Below are positions 17,529 through 26,059 of a DNA stretch of 64,000 nucleotides, one piece after another. Position numbers and translations under genes: made by a program. Within the stretch, counting starts at the first letter, position 1. Every line of letters starts with the position of its first letter. This stretch comes from Candidatus Pacearchaeota archaeon (GTDB lineage Archaea; Nanobdellota; Nanobdellia; Pacearchaeales; GW2011-AR1), in the NCBI GenBank assembly GCA_019659125.1, contig JAIFVX010000002.1, positions 96,002 to 160,001 of the forward strand, in the 5' to 3' direction. The notes under the pieces were generated by a model. The model searched no databases, was not told where the DNA came from, and saw nothing but the letters and a program-made list of their open reading frames with translations.

Positions 17529-18511
17529 CTAATATTCAGTTTTGCTTTGGTAAACGCCCATATGTATGCAACTGTTGTTGCCCATACAAGAGGTGCATGA
17601 AGAAGCCAAGCCTTATCCTTATACTTGATAAGTGGAGGAATACTTTCAACTAATGCTGGAACGAAGAGAAGGTCCTTAATGACTTGATAGACAAAATTGA
17701 CTTTCCCAAATCGCCCCCACATTCCTTGAGACCATTTGAAGACCCTATCATGGGTGGCTCCCCTGACAAAATAGTATCTTCCCCATTTGACCTTCTTTTT
17801 TAGGAAATCCCTAGCACCTGGAGTCATGAGATGATGAAGATGTGCATCTTTTACAATAGCAATATTTGCACCGTTTGGACGTGAAGCCAAGAGATACGCT
17901 ACATCCACATCCCGGCTGTATCCTCCAATACTCTTTAGCGTTTTCTTCCAGAGTGTCAGGTAATATCCTCCCGTAAGAAGAAAGTCATCTTTCGTGTTGT
18001 GGCGGACATAATACTTTCCCTTATCGACCAACCTTGCCCTTCCAAGCGATATTTGCGGATCAAGCGATCCATACATGGCAAAAGGATCTGTTCCTACATA
18101 GCTCAAATATTGGTTAGTTAAATTATCCGATTTTACGACAGCCATTCTGCAGATAGCATAGGCAATGGTCTTGTCATTCATAAGAGGATAGATCATTTTG
18201 GTAATCCAGTCTTTTTCTACAAGTGCATTATCGGAATCAATGGTAACCACGATATCTCCTTTGGCAGCGTCGCATCCTATTGATTTAGGCATTCCTTTTC
18301 CCTCAGGATATCCTTTGACTTTTGTGAGAATGACTCTGGCTCCAAGCTTTCGTGCAACTTCAATCGTCCCATCTGTAGAATAGCTATCCACAATAATAAC
18401 CTCTATCTTATTTTTTGGATAGTCCTGCTTTCGTATGCTCTTAATAGCCCTTTCAGTAAAATCTTTGCAATTAAGGGTACAAATGACAAAACTTACTTTA
18501 GGAAGTTTCAT
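17525..18511 (-). CDS. Glycosyltransferase family 2
   Basis: 328 residues. VSFVICTLNCKDFTERAIKSI, VIIVDSYSTDGTIEVA and IVVTIDSDNALVEKDW form the GT-A core. A C-terminal hydrophobic region (FVPALVESIPPLI, LVWATTVAYIWAF) suggests membrane anchoring. It is the last gene of a leftward operon that starts at AglB: aglB, Alg7-like, flippase, Alg5-like, GT2, GT2. Its ATG overlaps the upstream GT2 stop as ATGA. Confidence 0.87.
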   Translation of the reverse strand: MKLPKVSFVICTLNCKDFTERAIKSIRKQDYPKNKIEVIIVDSYSTDGTIEVARKLGARVILTKVKGYPEGKGMPKSIGCDAAKGDIVVTIDSDNALVEKDWITKMIYPLMNDKTIAYAICRMAVVKSDNLTNQYLSYVGTDPFAMYGSLDPQISLGRARLVDKGKYYVRHNTKDDFLLTGGYYLTLWKKTLKSIGGYSRDVDVAYLLASRPNGANIAIVKDAHLHHLMTPGARDFLKKKVKWGRYYFVRGATHDRVFKWSQGMWGRFGKVNFVYQVIKDLLFVPALVESIPPLIKYKDKAWLLHAPLVWATTVAYIWAFTKAKLNIS

Positions 18512-19422
18512 GAGGTCTTGTGGAAAATCTTATTTAAAAATCCTCCTAAAAATCCGAGGCCATAGGTAACATGCACAATAAAGAAGATGAATGGAAGTAT
18601 AAAGAATGCAGGAAAATTCCTGTTTCTCACTGATTCATAGAATGAGAATACAAGGGCTAGTATAACATAGGCTATCAATGGAAGAATAAAGAGTCTGCTT
18701 AAAGCCAGGAGGAATGGCAATGTAAGAATGTAGAGAACAAATAAAGAAGGGATGATAAATAATGGCTTTGCCTGAAGTTCCTTTTTAAGATCCCATTTTG
18801 TTTTTGCAATAGCATAGTCAAAAATTTGCTTCACAAGTGCTTTTAGTGTTGGTCTTCTTCGGTGATATACAAAGATCTCTGGAGAATAACCTACCTTGAG
18901 CCCGAGCTTTTTAGCTTTCTTGACGAATGCCACATCATCTCCAGGATATAATTCCCTATCAAACTTCAGCTTCTTAAAAACTGACTTTCTCACCGTAAGA
19001 TTGACACCACTAATATAATCATGATCTGCATTCAGGTTTAGTTTTGACTTCCTGTATCTCCTATTGACTCCTGGGGCTCCAAATGGGTCCTCAAGGACAT
19101 AGCCACTTACTCTTGCAAAGAATTTATCGCTCTTCGGGGTAATTTGAGCTCCTCCCACAATACTGATTTCCTTATGATCATCAAGGAAAGAGTCAATTTT
19201 CTTGAGAAAGTCTTTTTCTATAATAGCATCGTCGTCGAGAAATACAATTATTTCCCCTTTTGCTTTCTTTACACCATTATTCCTATTATCGGGGACATTA
19301 AGACCCTTTATGATAATCACTTCAAAATTCTTCTTAGGATAATCTAGCGTTTGTATGGAAGAAAGTATCTCTGCATCCCTCCACGGGGCAAGTGCAATGA
19401 CAATTGAGAATCGTTTTTTCAT
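18508..19422 (-). CDS. Glycosyltransferase family 2, membrane-associated
   Basis: 304 residues from ATG 19422. FSIVIALAPWRDAEILSSI and IIVFLDDDAIIEKDF carry the nucleotide-binding and DxD parts, and YISGVNLTVRKSVF and YPGDDVAFVKKAKKLG the catalytic side. About three C-terminal hydrophobic helices follow (PSLFVLYILTLPFLLAL, ILPLIAYVILALVF, ILPFIFFIVHV). The track's start at 19515 is rejected because ATG 19422 makes an exact ATGA overlap with the upstream gene. Confidence 0.85.
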   Translation of the reverse strand: MKKRFSIVIALAPWRDAEILSSIQTLDYPKKNFEVIIIKGLNVPDNRNNGVKKAKGEIIVFLDDDAIIEKDFLKKIDSFLDDHKEISIVGGAQITPKSDKFFARVSGYVLEDPFGAPGVNRRYRKSKLNLNADHDYISGVNLTVRKSVFKKLKFDRELYPGDDVAFVKKAKKLGLKVGYSPEIFVYHRRRPTLKALVKQIFDYAIAKTKWDLKKELQAKPLFIIPSLFVLYILTLPFLLALSRLFILPLIAYVILALVFSFYESVRNRNFPAFFILPFIFFIVHVTYGLGFLGGFLNKIFHKTS

Positions 19423-20189
19423 TGTAACCGTGAAAGTAGCGAATCGTAGATTTTTATAAACCTTTTGAATGGGGAATGAAGAATCCTTAACCGCAATATT
19501 GCAAGACCCATCCACGGGCCTGCCTTCTTGAAATTGATCGTCGAGTATTTCTTGTCACTCCATGTTGTGGGGACTTCCTTAATTGTATATCCTTGTTTTC
19601 TCATGGTGTAAAGAAGTTCCACATCAAATGCCCAACGAGTCATTCCCAGTCTTGGAATAACATCCTTGACTGCTTCAGCAGTAAAGACCTTTGCTCCGCA
19701 TTGTGTGTCTCTGTAGGGCATGAGGAAAAGAGCACGTATGATAACATTAAAGACTCGTGAGACAAAAATTCTCTCTGCCTTGGGTTTTGGACTAACGTGG
19801 GCTCCGGCAAGATACCTGCTTGCAATGACTCCATCGTGCCCTGGGAGTGCCTCTAGCAATGCATAAAAGCTTTCAGGAGATGTTGCCATGTCTGCATCAA
19901 CGAAACCAATCACATCGTTCTTTTTCTTAAGGACCTCTTTACAACCCTCAATGACTGCATATCCTTTCCCTCCTCTCTGGAGGTTTATGCTTTGAATTCT
20001 TGAGTTTTTCTTTGAATATGACTTAATGATCGCTTCAGTCCTATCTTTTGTTGCGTTAATGACAACAAGGATCTCGTAGTCTAACTTCTTCTTCACACGA
20101 AGAGATTCAAAATAGGAGGAATAGCTCTCGAGAGTCTTTGCAATCCTTTTCTCTTCATTATGTGCGGGAATTACGATCGACAGTTTCAT
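19419..20189 (-). CDS. GT2 dolichyl-phosphate glycosyltransferase-like (Alg5/DPM1 type)
   Basis: 256 residues from ATG 20189. LSIVIPAHNEEKRIAKTLESY, YEILVVINATKDRT, GKGYAVIEGCKEVL, VIGFVDADMATSP and FDVELLYTMRKQGYTIKEVP give the complete Alg5/DPM motif order. Such enzymes load a single sugar onto dolichyl phosphate. That product can feed GT-C enzymes such as 14370-15959 on the outer membrane face. The context between flippase and AglB supports an N-glycosylation role. The sugar (Glc, Man or other) is not determined. Confidence 0.82.
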   Translation of the reverse strand: MKLSIVIPAHNEEKRIAKTLESYSSYFESLRVKKKLDYEILVVINATKDRTEAIIKSYSKKNSRIQSINLQRGGKGYAVIEGCKEVLKKKNDVIGFVDADMATSPESFYALLEALPGHDGVIASRYLAGAHVSPKPKAERIFVSRVFNVIIRALFLMPYRDTQCGAKVFTAEAVKDVIPRLGMTRWAFDVELLYTMRKQGYTIKEVPTTWSDKKYSTINFKKAGPWMGLAILRLRILHSPFKRFIKIYDSLLSRLQ

Positions 20190-21384
20190 GATCAATTAGG
20201 AATACGGAAGCCCATAGGAACAAGGCTGAAGCAACTATAAAGGCTAGAGCAAATTGAATGAGGTTGTGGGAGAAGTAAACAAGGAGGATTAATTCTATGG
20301 GGATTGCAAACACAAGAATCCCATATCCCTTAACCCTTCCTATGGACAGCTTATATGAGAGTGTCGCATATCCTAAAGAAAGCAGACTGACAGCACAACC
20401 CAGATAGAAGAGTATTGAGGATGACTGAACAATGACCTTGCCTGAAAATACTTTTATGATAATGTTCGGGAAAAAGAAGAAAAGCGTGAGGGCCACCACA
20501 ATGCATATTCCAATCAGAATAAGTGCCTTCATGAACAACTTCTCTTTCTTGCCCTTAGATTGGGCTGTTAAAGGAAACATTGCTTTGGTGATTGGCTGAG
20601 TCGCAAAGAAGACAGTTTTTGCCATCATGGATGCAATTGCATAGGCTCCTGCGATGTCAGGACTAAACATAATTCGGGCAATGATAATATCTGCGCTGTA
20701 GAGAACCAGTGTTGTCAGCGTCGCTAAAAATACTGGCTTTGAGTACCTATAGATGTCCGGAGTTGCAGCGGCCTTCTCCTTTTGAGAGAATATGCTTCTT
20801 AAAGTAATGAAGGAATAGAGAAAGGCTATAAGGCCTGCAATAATTGTGGCTGTTATCGCCCCATATACTTTCCATCCAATCATGACGAGAAGAAATGCTC
20901 CTAAAAGCTTCAAAAACCCTTCAATGATCATATTTACTCCAAGAGAGACAAACATCTTCTTCCCCTGCATAATACCTCTTGGAATAGGGATAAGGAAAGA
21001 GTAGAATATAATAAGTCCATTGAGAACAAGCAAGGGAAATGGTATTTTCAACAGTGGAGAGACGACAAAGATAACGGCGAGATAGCATACTCCTAACAAT
21101 ACTGCAAAGACAAGAGATCTTTTTAGGGATTTTTTAAATATATTCTTTAATTTTCCAGGGTCATTTTCCTGTGAGGAATACTTGGCAAGGATTGTCTGGA
21201 TTGATTCCGAGAATATGGCTAGGATATAGAGAATAGAGAAAAGCGTTGCCAGTATACCATATTCTGCCACTGTAAGGAATCTTGCCATGAGAAAATGGAA
21301 AAAATAGTTAAACGCCTGAAATGCGTTGAAGGTTACAAATAATATGATGCTTCCCGAAAGTAAACTCCAATTTCTATCAGCCAT
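20158..21384 (-). CDS. Lipid-linked oligosaccharide flippase (Wzx/MATE-like polysaccharide exporter)
   Basis: 408 residues from ATG 21384, with about 12 predicted transmembrane helices. It begins NWSLLSGSIILFVTFNAFQAFNYF and the MOP-superfamily marker FLTVAEYGILATLFSI follows. These proteins move undecaprenyl- or dolichol-linked glycans across the cytoplasmic membrane. It lies between the sugar-1-phosphate transferase and the Alg5-like gene, which fits export of the lipid-linked oligosaccharide before AglB transfer. It overlaps both neighbours by 8-32 nt. Confidence 0.82.
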   Translation of the reverse strand: MADRNWSLLSGSIILFVTFNAFQAFNYFFHFLMARFLTVAEYGILATLFSILYILAIFSESIQTILAKYSSQENDPGKLKNIFKKSLKRSLVFAVLLGVCYLAVIFVVSPLLKIPFPLLVLNGLIIFYSFLIPIPRGIMQGKKMFVSLGVNMIIEGFLKLLGAFLLVMIGWKVYGAITATIIAGLIAFLYSFITLRSIFSQKEKAAATPDIYRYSKPVFLATLTTLVLYSADIIIARIMFSPDIAGAYAIASMMAKTVFFATQPITKAMFPLTAQSKGKKEKLFMKALILIGICIVVALTLFFFFPNIIIKVFSGKVIVQSSSILFYLGCAVSLLSLGYATLSYKLSIGRVKGYGILVFAIPIELILLVYFSHNLIQFALAFIVASALFLWASVFLIDHETVDRNSRT

Positions 21385-22393
21385 AAAAAATTCCCTGTCT
21401 AAAAATAACAAAACCTAGAAGAATGATGATGATCTGGAAGATCCATAGAGTGTATACCACTCGCTTCTCTGTAGGCTTTATCGAAGATTTTTGAAGAAGG
21501 GCTATAGCAACATGCTCCAATCCATAGAGCTTATCATACGGCAGTGCAAGGGTCCCATCTTTCTGAGGTTTTCCGAACGACTGCTTTATGAGTTTACCCC
21601 GTGATTTCAGAATTACTTCAAGTATATAGGGAATGAAGAAAAATACGGCTATCTTTTCGAAATTACCGAGAATTGAAAGGATTGCGCACAATGCTCCGAC
21701 GGAATATGTAAGGACATCACCTGGAAATACTTTCGCAGGATAGAAATTATAATAGAGGAATGCTATAAGTGCAACCACCATACAGAGCGCAAGGACTGAA
21801 AGCCATGACTGACCTGTTAAATACGCGACAAGACCAAGAGCTATCAGGATAAGGGTTCCCTGACCTGCTTCGAGGCCATTGTGACCCGCAATCATGTTAA
21901 ATGTCGTTGTTGCTGCGACAATTCCTAAAGGTATGAGGACAAGAGGATAAAAGAATCCGAGATCTACTTGCCCGAGGAATGGAAAAAGAATTAAACTTCT
22001 TCCTGCATTGATTACCATGAGAGGTATTGCTGCGATAATAACCAAGAAAATTCTTGATTTTATAGAAAGCCCTCCGTGAACCCATCCTAGAAGATCATCC
22101 ACTAATCCTATTCCACCTGCAAGTGTTACAACGAGAAGGGTAGCAAGAATTTCGATAAGATAATCAGTCGTATGAAGATAAAATACTCTGTAAGCCACCA
22201 AAAGCAAAACGCCAACAATAAACCCGAGCAGCACCATGATTCCTCCTGAACCGGCCACCTTTTCAGCTTTAATCTTATTCATATCATCCCATAGCAACCC
22301 TATCTGTCGGGCCTTCTTCATCCAGAATGGAAGTAAGAACAAGGTTATGAAAAAGCTTGCCAGGATCGGGATGAGAAGAATTCCGCTTGCCAT
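21377..22393 (-). CDS. Polyprenyl-phosphate sugar-1-phosphate transferase (Alg7/AglH/WecA/MraY family)
   Basis: 338 residues, about 10 transmembrane helices. Family motifs are GLLWDDMNK near the N-terminus, GIGLVDDLLGW (catalytic Asp pair), TTTFNMIAGHNGLEAGQG and YYNFYPAKVFPGDVLTYSVGA. This enzyme starts glycan assembly by moving a sugar-1-phosphate (often GlcNAc-1-P) from UDP-sugar to the lipid carrier. It follows aglB with a 1-nt TAATG overlap. The Alg7/AglH-type arrangement fits archaeal N-glycosylation. Confidence 0.88.
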   Translation of the reverse strand: MASGILLIPILASFFITLFLLPFWMKKARQIGLLWDDMNKIKAEKVAGSGGIMVLLGFIVGVLLLVAYRVFYLHTTDYLIEILATLLVVTLAGGIGLVDDLLGWVHGGLSIKSRIFLVIIAAIPLMVINAGRSLILFPFLGQVDLGFFYPLVLIPLGIVAATTTFNMIAGHNGLEAGQGTLILIALGLVAYLTGQSWLSVLALCMVVALIAFLYYNFYPAKVFPGDVLTYSVGALCAILSILGNFEKIAVFFFIPYILEVILKSRGKLIKQSFGKPQKDGTLALPYDKLYGLEHVAIALLQKSSIKPTEKRVVYTLWIFQIIIILLGFVIFRQGIFYG

Positions 22394-25101
22394 TATGCTT
22401 GTTGAACCGACGTATCAGGATACGTAGTGCGAAGATAACTTTCATTTACTACCATTCCTTGTGGATAGTGTATCTCCCATATTCTAATAGGACCTCGAAG
22501 ACCTTGGTAGTCAACAAAATCGCCAATGTTGGCGTTCTGAGATTTTAAGTATGCGACAAGAGCGTCATCTTCGCTATGAGCAAGGGTAAATGAGGGATTA
22601 TTTTCATTGTAGAGATACAATCGAGCAAGCTGTGACTTTACTGTCCTATTGCTTAAATATAACAGCGCTCCATCGACATCAAGATTCAACCCTGCTGATG
22701 TCTGTGTTGCTCGAGGGAACAAAAAGACTCCTGCATCAAGCCCTGAACCGAAGTCAATTAAGGTCTTATCATATACATATCGAAGAGGAATTGCATATTG
22801 CTTCGCTGGCAATCCTTTTTGTGCACATTCAAGGCAGTCGATATACAATCCCTGAACACTTGTTAATTTTGACTGCTGACGGATTATCATGACACCTATG
22901 ATTGCAGCCTTACCTGCAGGAAGGAACACTTGCGTTCCATTCAAGCTATACATAACATCCGCATCCAAGGTTGTCCCTCCCCCATAGACAAACGTTGTAG
23001 CATTTTTTGCCTCTCTGGTTTGTGAGGGATCTTTCTGGAATTCTGCCAGCCAACTTGCACGGTCATAGTTTTGATCTGATCCAATAGTTGAGAATGCAGA
23101 GTATTTCCCTATGTCACTTGAATCTATGAGGAAATGAGTTGTGTTATGTGCGTAAAGGAAACTTAATGCTGCGTCATTGTCGGGCCCTGTTAATGCATAT
23201 CTCCCCATGAGGTGGTTCCAATAAGGAATAGCATTCCCTCCGTCAAGCACCGTCGCGCGCTCTCCTATCGTTTGAATCCAATATCCATAATCCCACCAGT
23301 GACCAAAGACTGCGTTGGTTGGAGTAGAGGTCCTTACCCAGGCCATGGCTTTCTGCCATTGTTGCGTATAATCGTAAGGAGCATAATTCTGTGCAGTGTT
23401 CTTGCTTTCATTATAGAATGCATATGCTGAGAACAACGCAGCGATAATGATGATACCTGCTGCTGCAAGAGATAGTATCCGCTTCAGATCTCCCGAACTT
23501 CTCCAAGCTCGCACACTGAAGACAACTAAGAAGTATGCCACAATAATAGATGTTGGAGGAACAAGAACCATGACTAATCTGACCGCTGCTCGTGCTCCAA
23601 TGACTCCTAAGATAAAGAACGACGAGAGCAGAATATATCCCACATCGATATGAAGGAGTTTCTCTGATTCTCCTTTCTTATAATACTGATAATAGTAGTA
23701 TCCGAATGTTCCCAGGAAAGCAATAAGACCAAGGGAATAGAATGCTATGCTTGCGAAGCTGGTTCCATTGAAAATACTGCTTCCACTGTATCTTCCAAAG
23801 ATAAGCGAGGCTATGAAGAAGGCATATGCGGATGTTGTTAGTGTTCTTTCCCTTTTAGTGAAATGAGATACCATATTCCAGTAGAGATAGATGGAACCTA
23901 TAAGGAAGAGCCAGAAGAAGAAAGGAATTCCTCGAATGACTGGACCAAATGAATCAGCCCATTCACTGAAGAACGGCTGCCTGTTCTCAGCCACCGTTAA
24001 ACCAAGACGGTCACTGATAGGGCGGATAAGTGCCTGTTGGATGACTCTGAACTTGTCGAATATAAATGAAGGTCCTCGCAATACCATCCCTCCAAGAGCT
24101 CCTAGCACAACAGCGCAGACAAGAGCAATCACCGGCCGGGGAACCTTATGGAATGACTCAACATGTCGTTTCAAGCGAGTGTGAAATATAATATTGTAGA
24201 TAATGAGCGATCCAATTGCAAGCAAGGGGATAAGTGCAATAAACGACGTCATGAATCCGACATAACGCAATGTAAACAGCCGTGAAGTAATGATGAGATG
24301 AGGGATCATCCACGCAAGGGCGATGTAGAGTTTTTTACGAGAAGTTTCGCCAAGTAGGAATGTTATAAGAAGTGTAACTCCAATAGCTAGGAACACATAG
24401 GTATATCCTCCCCAGATAAGAGCCATAGCTCCTGTTGAGAGGCCTGAAATAACTGCGAGAGAAATCTGATGCCATTGCTTCTTGGCTTTCCAAGCCGCTA
24501 TGAAGAAATAGAATGCTACTGCAAGGTAAAAGAATGCAGCGGATTCCTTTTCAGGAATTCCTGCTATAGTTCGTGGAAGCAATGAAGGTATGGTGATGAA
24601 AAAGAATGAACTGATAAGTGCAATGAGATTGGCCTTTTTTGCGCCAAGAGTATCAATGAAGAGAATCCGTGCGAAAAAGAAGAATGCAATGACCGTGATT
24701 GCAAACATGAATACGGGGAAGATAACCGATGATTGCTCCACCGATGTCGATCCAAAATGAACGGCAATCTTGTGGAACCAGGCCATAACATATGTGTGAA
24801 GCACAAGCTCATTACGGACATCAAATCCTAGAGGAACATACCTCATTGTGTCAATAGTCATAAGAGAGCCGTGCTGGACAATATATTTAGTCCAACGAAG
24901 GAAAAGGAAAGGGTCTAAGTCAGGGCCAAGAGTCCAGCTTCCCGTTGTTACGTCTTTCAGCTTTGACAGATTAAGGGTTCTTAGCCAAACCGAAAACCAT
25001 ACAAGAATTGCAAGAGCAATATAGCTTAACCACAAGTATTTTTTTCGTAAGAACTCAAGAGCCTTGGCCTTTCGCTGTTCGAATAGTTTCTCGTCGTCCA
25101 T
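22393..25101 (-). CDS. aglB: Oligosaccharyltransferase STT3/AglB
   Basis: 902 residues. About 13 transmembrane helices occupy the first ~560 residues, with GPDLDPFLFLRW early in the protein as the metal-binding DxD region. The soluble C-terminal domain has the hallmark VFGHWWDYGYWIQTIGERA near residue 602. AglB transfers the lipid-linked glycan to Asn in N-X-S/T sequons of exported proteins. It heads the leftward glycan operon, with a TATA element (ctttatatag) about 28 nt upstream. Hydrophobicity and length are typical of archaeal AglB. Confidence 0.95.
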   Translation of the reverse strand: MDDEKLFEQRKAKALEFLRKKYLWLSYIALAILVWFSVWLRTLNLSKLKDVTTGSWTLGPDLDPFLFLRWTKYIVQHGSLMTIDTMRYVPLGFDVRNELVLHTYVMAWFHKIAVHFGSTSVEQSSVIFPVFMFAITVIAFFFFARILFIDTLGAKKANLIALISSFFFITIPSLLPRTIAGIPEKESAAFFYLAVAFYFFIAAWKAKKQWHQISLAVISGLSTGAMALIWGGYTYVFLAIGVTLLITFLLGETSRKKLYIALAWMIPHLIITSRLFTLRYVGFMTSFIALIPLLAIGSLIIYNIIFHTRLKRHVESFHKVPRPVIALVCAVVLGALGGMVLRGPSFIFDKFRVIQQALIRPISDRLGLTVAENRQPFFSEWADSFGPVIRGIPFFFWLFLIGSIYLYWNMVSHFTKRERTLTTSAYAFFIASLIFGRYSGSSIFNGTSFASIAFYSLGLIAFLGTFGYYYYQYYKKGESEKLLHIDVGYILLSSFFILGVIGARAAVRLVMVLVPPTSIIVAYFLVVFSVRAWRSSGDLKRILSLAAAGIIIIAALFSAYAFYNESKNTAQNYAPYDYTQQWQKAMAWVRTSTPTNAVFGHWWDYGYWIQTIGERATVLDGGNAIPYWNHLMGRYALTGPDNDAALSFLYAHNTTHFLIDSSDIGKYSAFSTIGSDQNYDRASWLAEFQKDPSQTREAKNATTFVYGGGTTLDADVMYSLNGTQVFLPAGKAAIIGVMIIRQQSKLTSVQGLYIDCLECAQKGLPAKQYAIPLRYVYDKTLIDFGSGLDAGVFLFPRATQTSAGLNLDVDGALLYLSNRTVKSQLARLYLYNENNPSFTLAHSEDDALVAYLKSQNANIGDFVDYQGLRGPIRIWEIHYPQGMVVNESYLRTTYPDTSVQQA

Positions 25102-25124
25102 AGTAGTCCTAGTGTGTAAAAATA

Positions 25125-25134
25125 CTATATAAAG
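25125..25134 (-). promoter_or_regulatory. TATA box of the aglB operon
   Basis: The minus strand reads ctttatatag, centred about 28 nt upstream of ATG 25101. It lies in the 40-bp gap behind the SpoIIM-like gene, so aglB need not depend on read-through. Confidence 0.5.
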
Positions 25135-25141
25135 CTTTCAA

Positions 25142-25999
25142 TCAGAACAGGGCAGGTGTTATAAAGACTTCTATCAGGGCTGCAAGAAAGAGAACAACGA
25201 CTGCGACAATGATCAGATTCAATGAGTCCTGTAAGATTTCCCAGAATTTCTCAGTTCCTGCTTCATGCTTTATCACAGCCACAGACACCATGCCTCCGGC
25301 CAATGCAACGGTAAAGTATGAGGCAATTTCAGGGATACCATGAATCATATATCTCATAATTCCCATGGGCAACCCACTTAACTGCGATTTTGTGAAAATG
25401 ACTACTGCAGCCGATATCACTGTCGCATTCCACGCCAGCACGAAAATCACCCCTGCCCCAAAAAGAAGTGAAAAGAGAAGTGTGAAAAGAAGTACATACA
25501 TGTTGTTGGTGAAGATAAGGAACAGCCTTTCTTTATTCGTGAGGAATGCCGAAGGGCCTCCTGCTTCTCTTAATCCGTACTGCTTGACACATTCATTGTA
25601 GCTTGTCGGTCTGTTAATGAGGCAGTACGTTTCAATTTGTGCCTTGAACGTTGCTGTTGATGAAAGAACTGTATACCATATGGAAAATGCAACGACAAAT
25701 CCTACAAAGAGCCACATGAAGGCAAGAATTGCACGCTCATGTTCCTTCAAAAGGGAAAAAGATGTCTTGTCTCGAGTTATCCTTTTCTCTTCAAGCTTTA
25801 TGGTATAATAGATGAACGGCATGGAAAACATTACCGTAAATGTCACTACAAGGACTCCTGCATACTTTGACAGCACCGCATCCTGGGCAAATATCCAGTT
25901 TACGAGAAGCAGTGAAACGCTTGCATAAAATGCTCCGACGAAGAACAGTTCCCACGGATGTCTTTCGGCTTTCCTTGGATTGATGAGCATCTCGAGCAT
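25142..25999 (-). CDS. SpoIIM/DUF95-family integral membrane protein
   Basis: 285 residues, about six transmembrane helices. The N-terminus MLINPRKAERHPWELFFVGAFY and the C-terminal segments YMIHGIPEIASYFTVALAGG and AALIEVFITPALF match the SpoIIM (DUF95) fold. In bacteria SpoIIM acts in engulfment. The archaeal role is unknown, though a membrane-remodelling or transport role is often assumed. A cysteine pair (YCLIN...NECVKQ) lies in the large loop. ATG 25999 fits a TATA element (ctatttaag) 26 nt away. Confidence 0.75.
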   Translation of the reverse strand: MLEMLINPRKAERHPWELFFVGAFYASVSLLLVNWIFAQDAVLSKYAGVLVVTFTVMFSMPFIYYTIKLEEKRITRDKTSFSLLKEHERAILAFMWLFVGFVVAFSIWYTVLSSTATFKAQIETYCLINRPTSYNECVKQYGLREAGGPSAFLTNKERLFLIFTNNMYVLLFTLLFSLLFGAGVIFVLAWNATVISAAVVIFTKSQLSGLPMGIMRYMIHGIPEIASYFTVALAGGMVSVAVIKHEAGTEKFWEILQDSLNLIIVAVVVLFLAALIEVFITPALF

Positions 26000-26020
26000 T
26001 GATAGGGTATGGAAGGTCGG

Positions 26021-26038
26021 CTTAAATAGTTTTTTATA
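26021..26038. promoter_or_regulatory. Adjacent divergent TATA boxes (SpoIIM-like and transketolase)
   Basis: cttaaatag (26021-26029) reads ctatttaag for ATG 25999, 26 nt away. ttttttata (about 26030-26037) sits about 26 nt before ATG 26060. Here the two directions use neighbouring rather than shared elements. Confidence 0.5.
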
Positions 26039-26059
26039 CCCTTTTGGGCTTTACAGGCC

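Noticed and set aside
22236-24824. Several antisense ORFs over aglB (for example 22590-22892 and 23891-24184)
   Set aside because: Shadow frames of a clearly coding membrane protein, with no promoter, start signal or recognisable domain.
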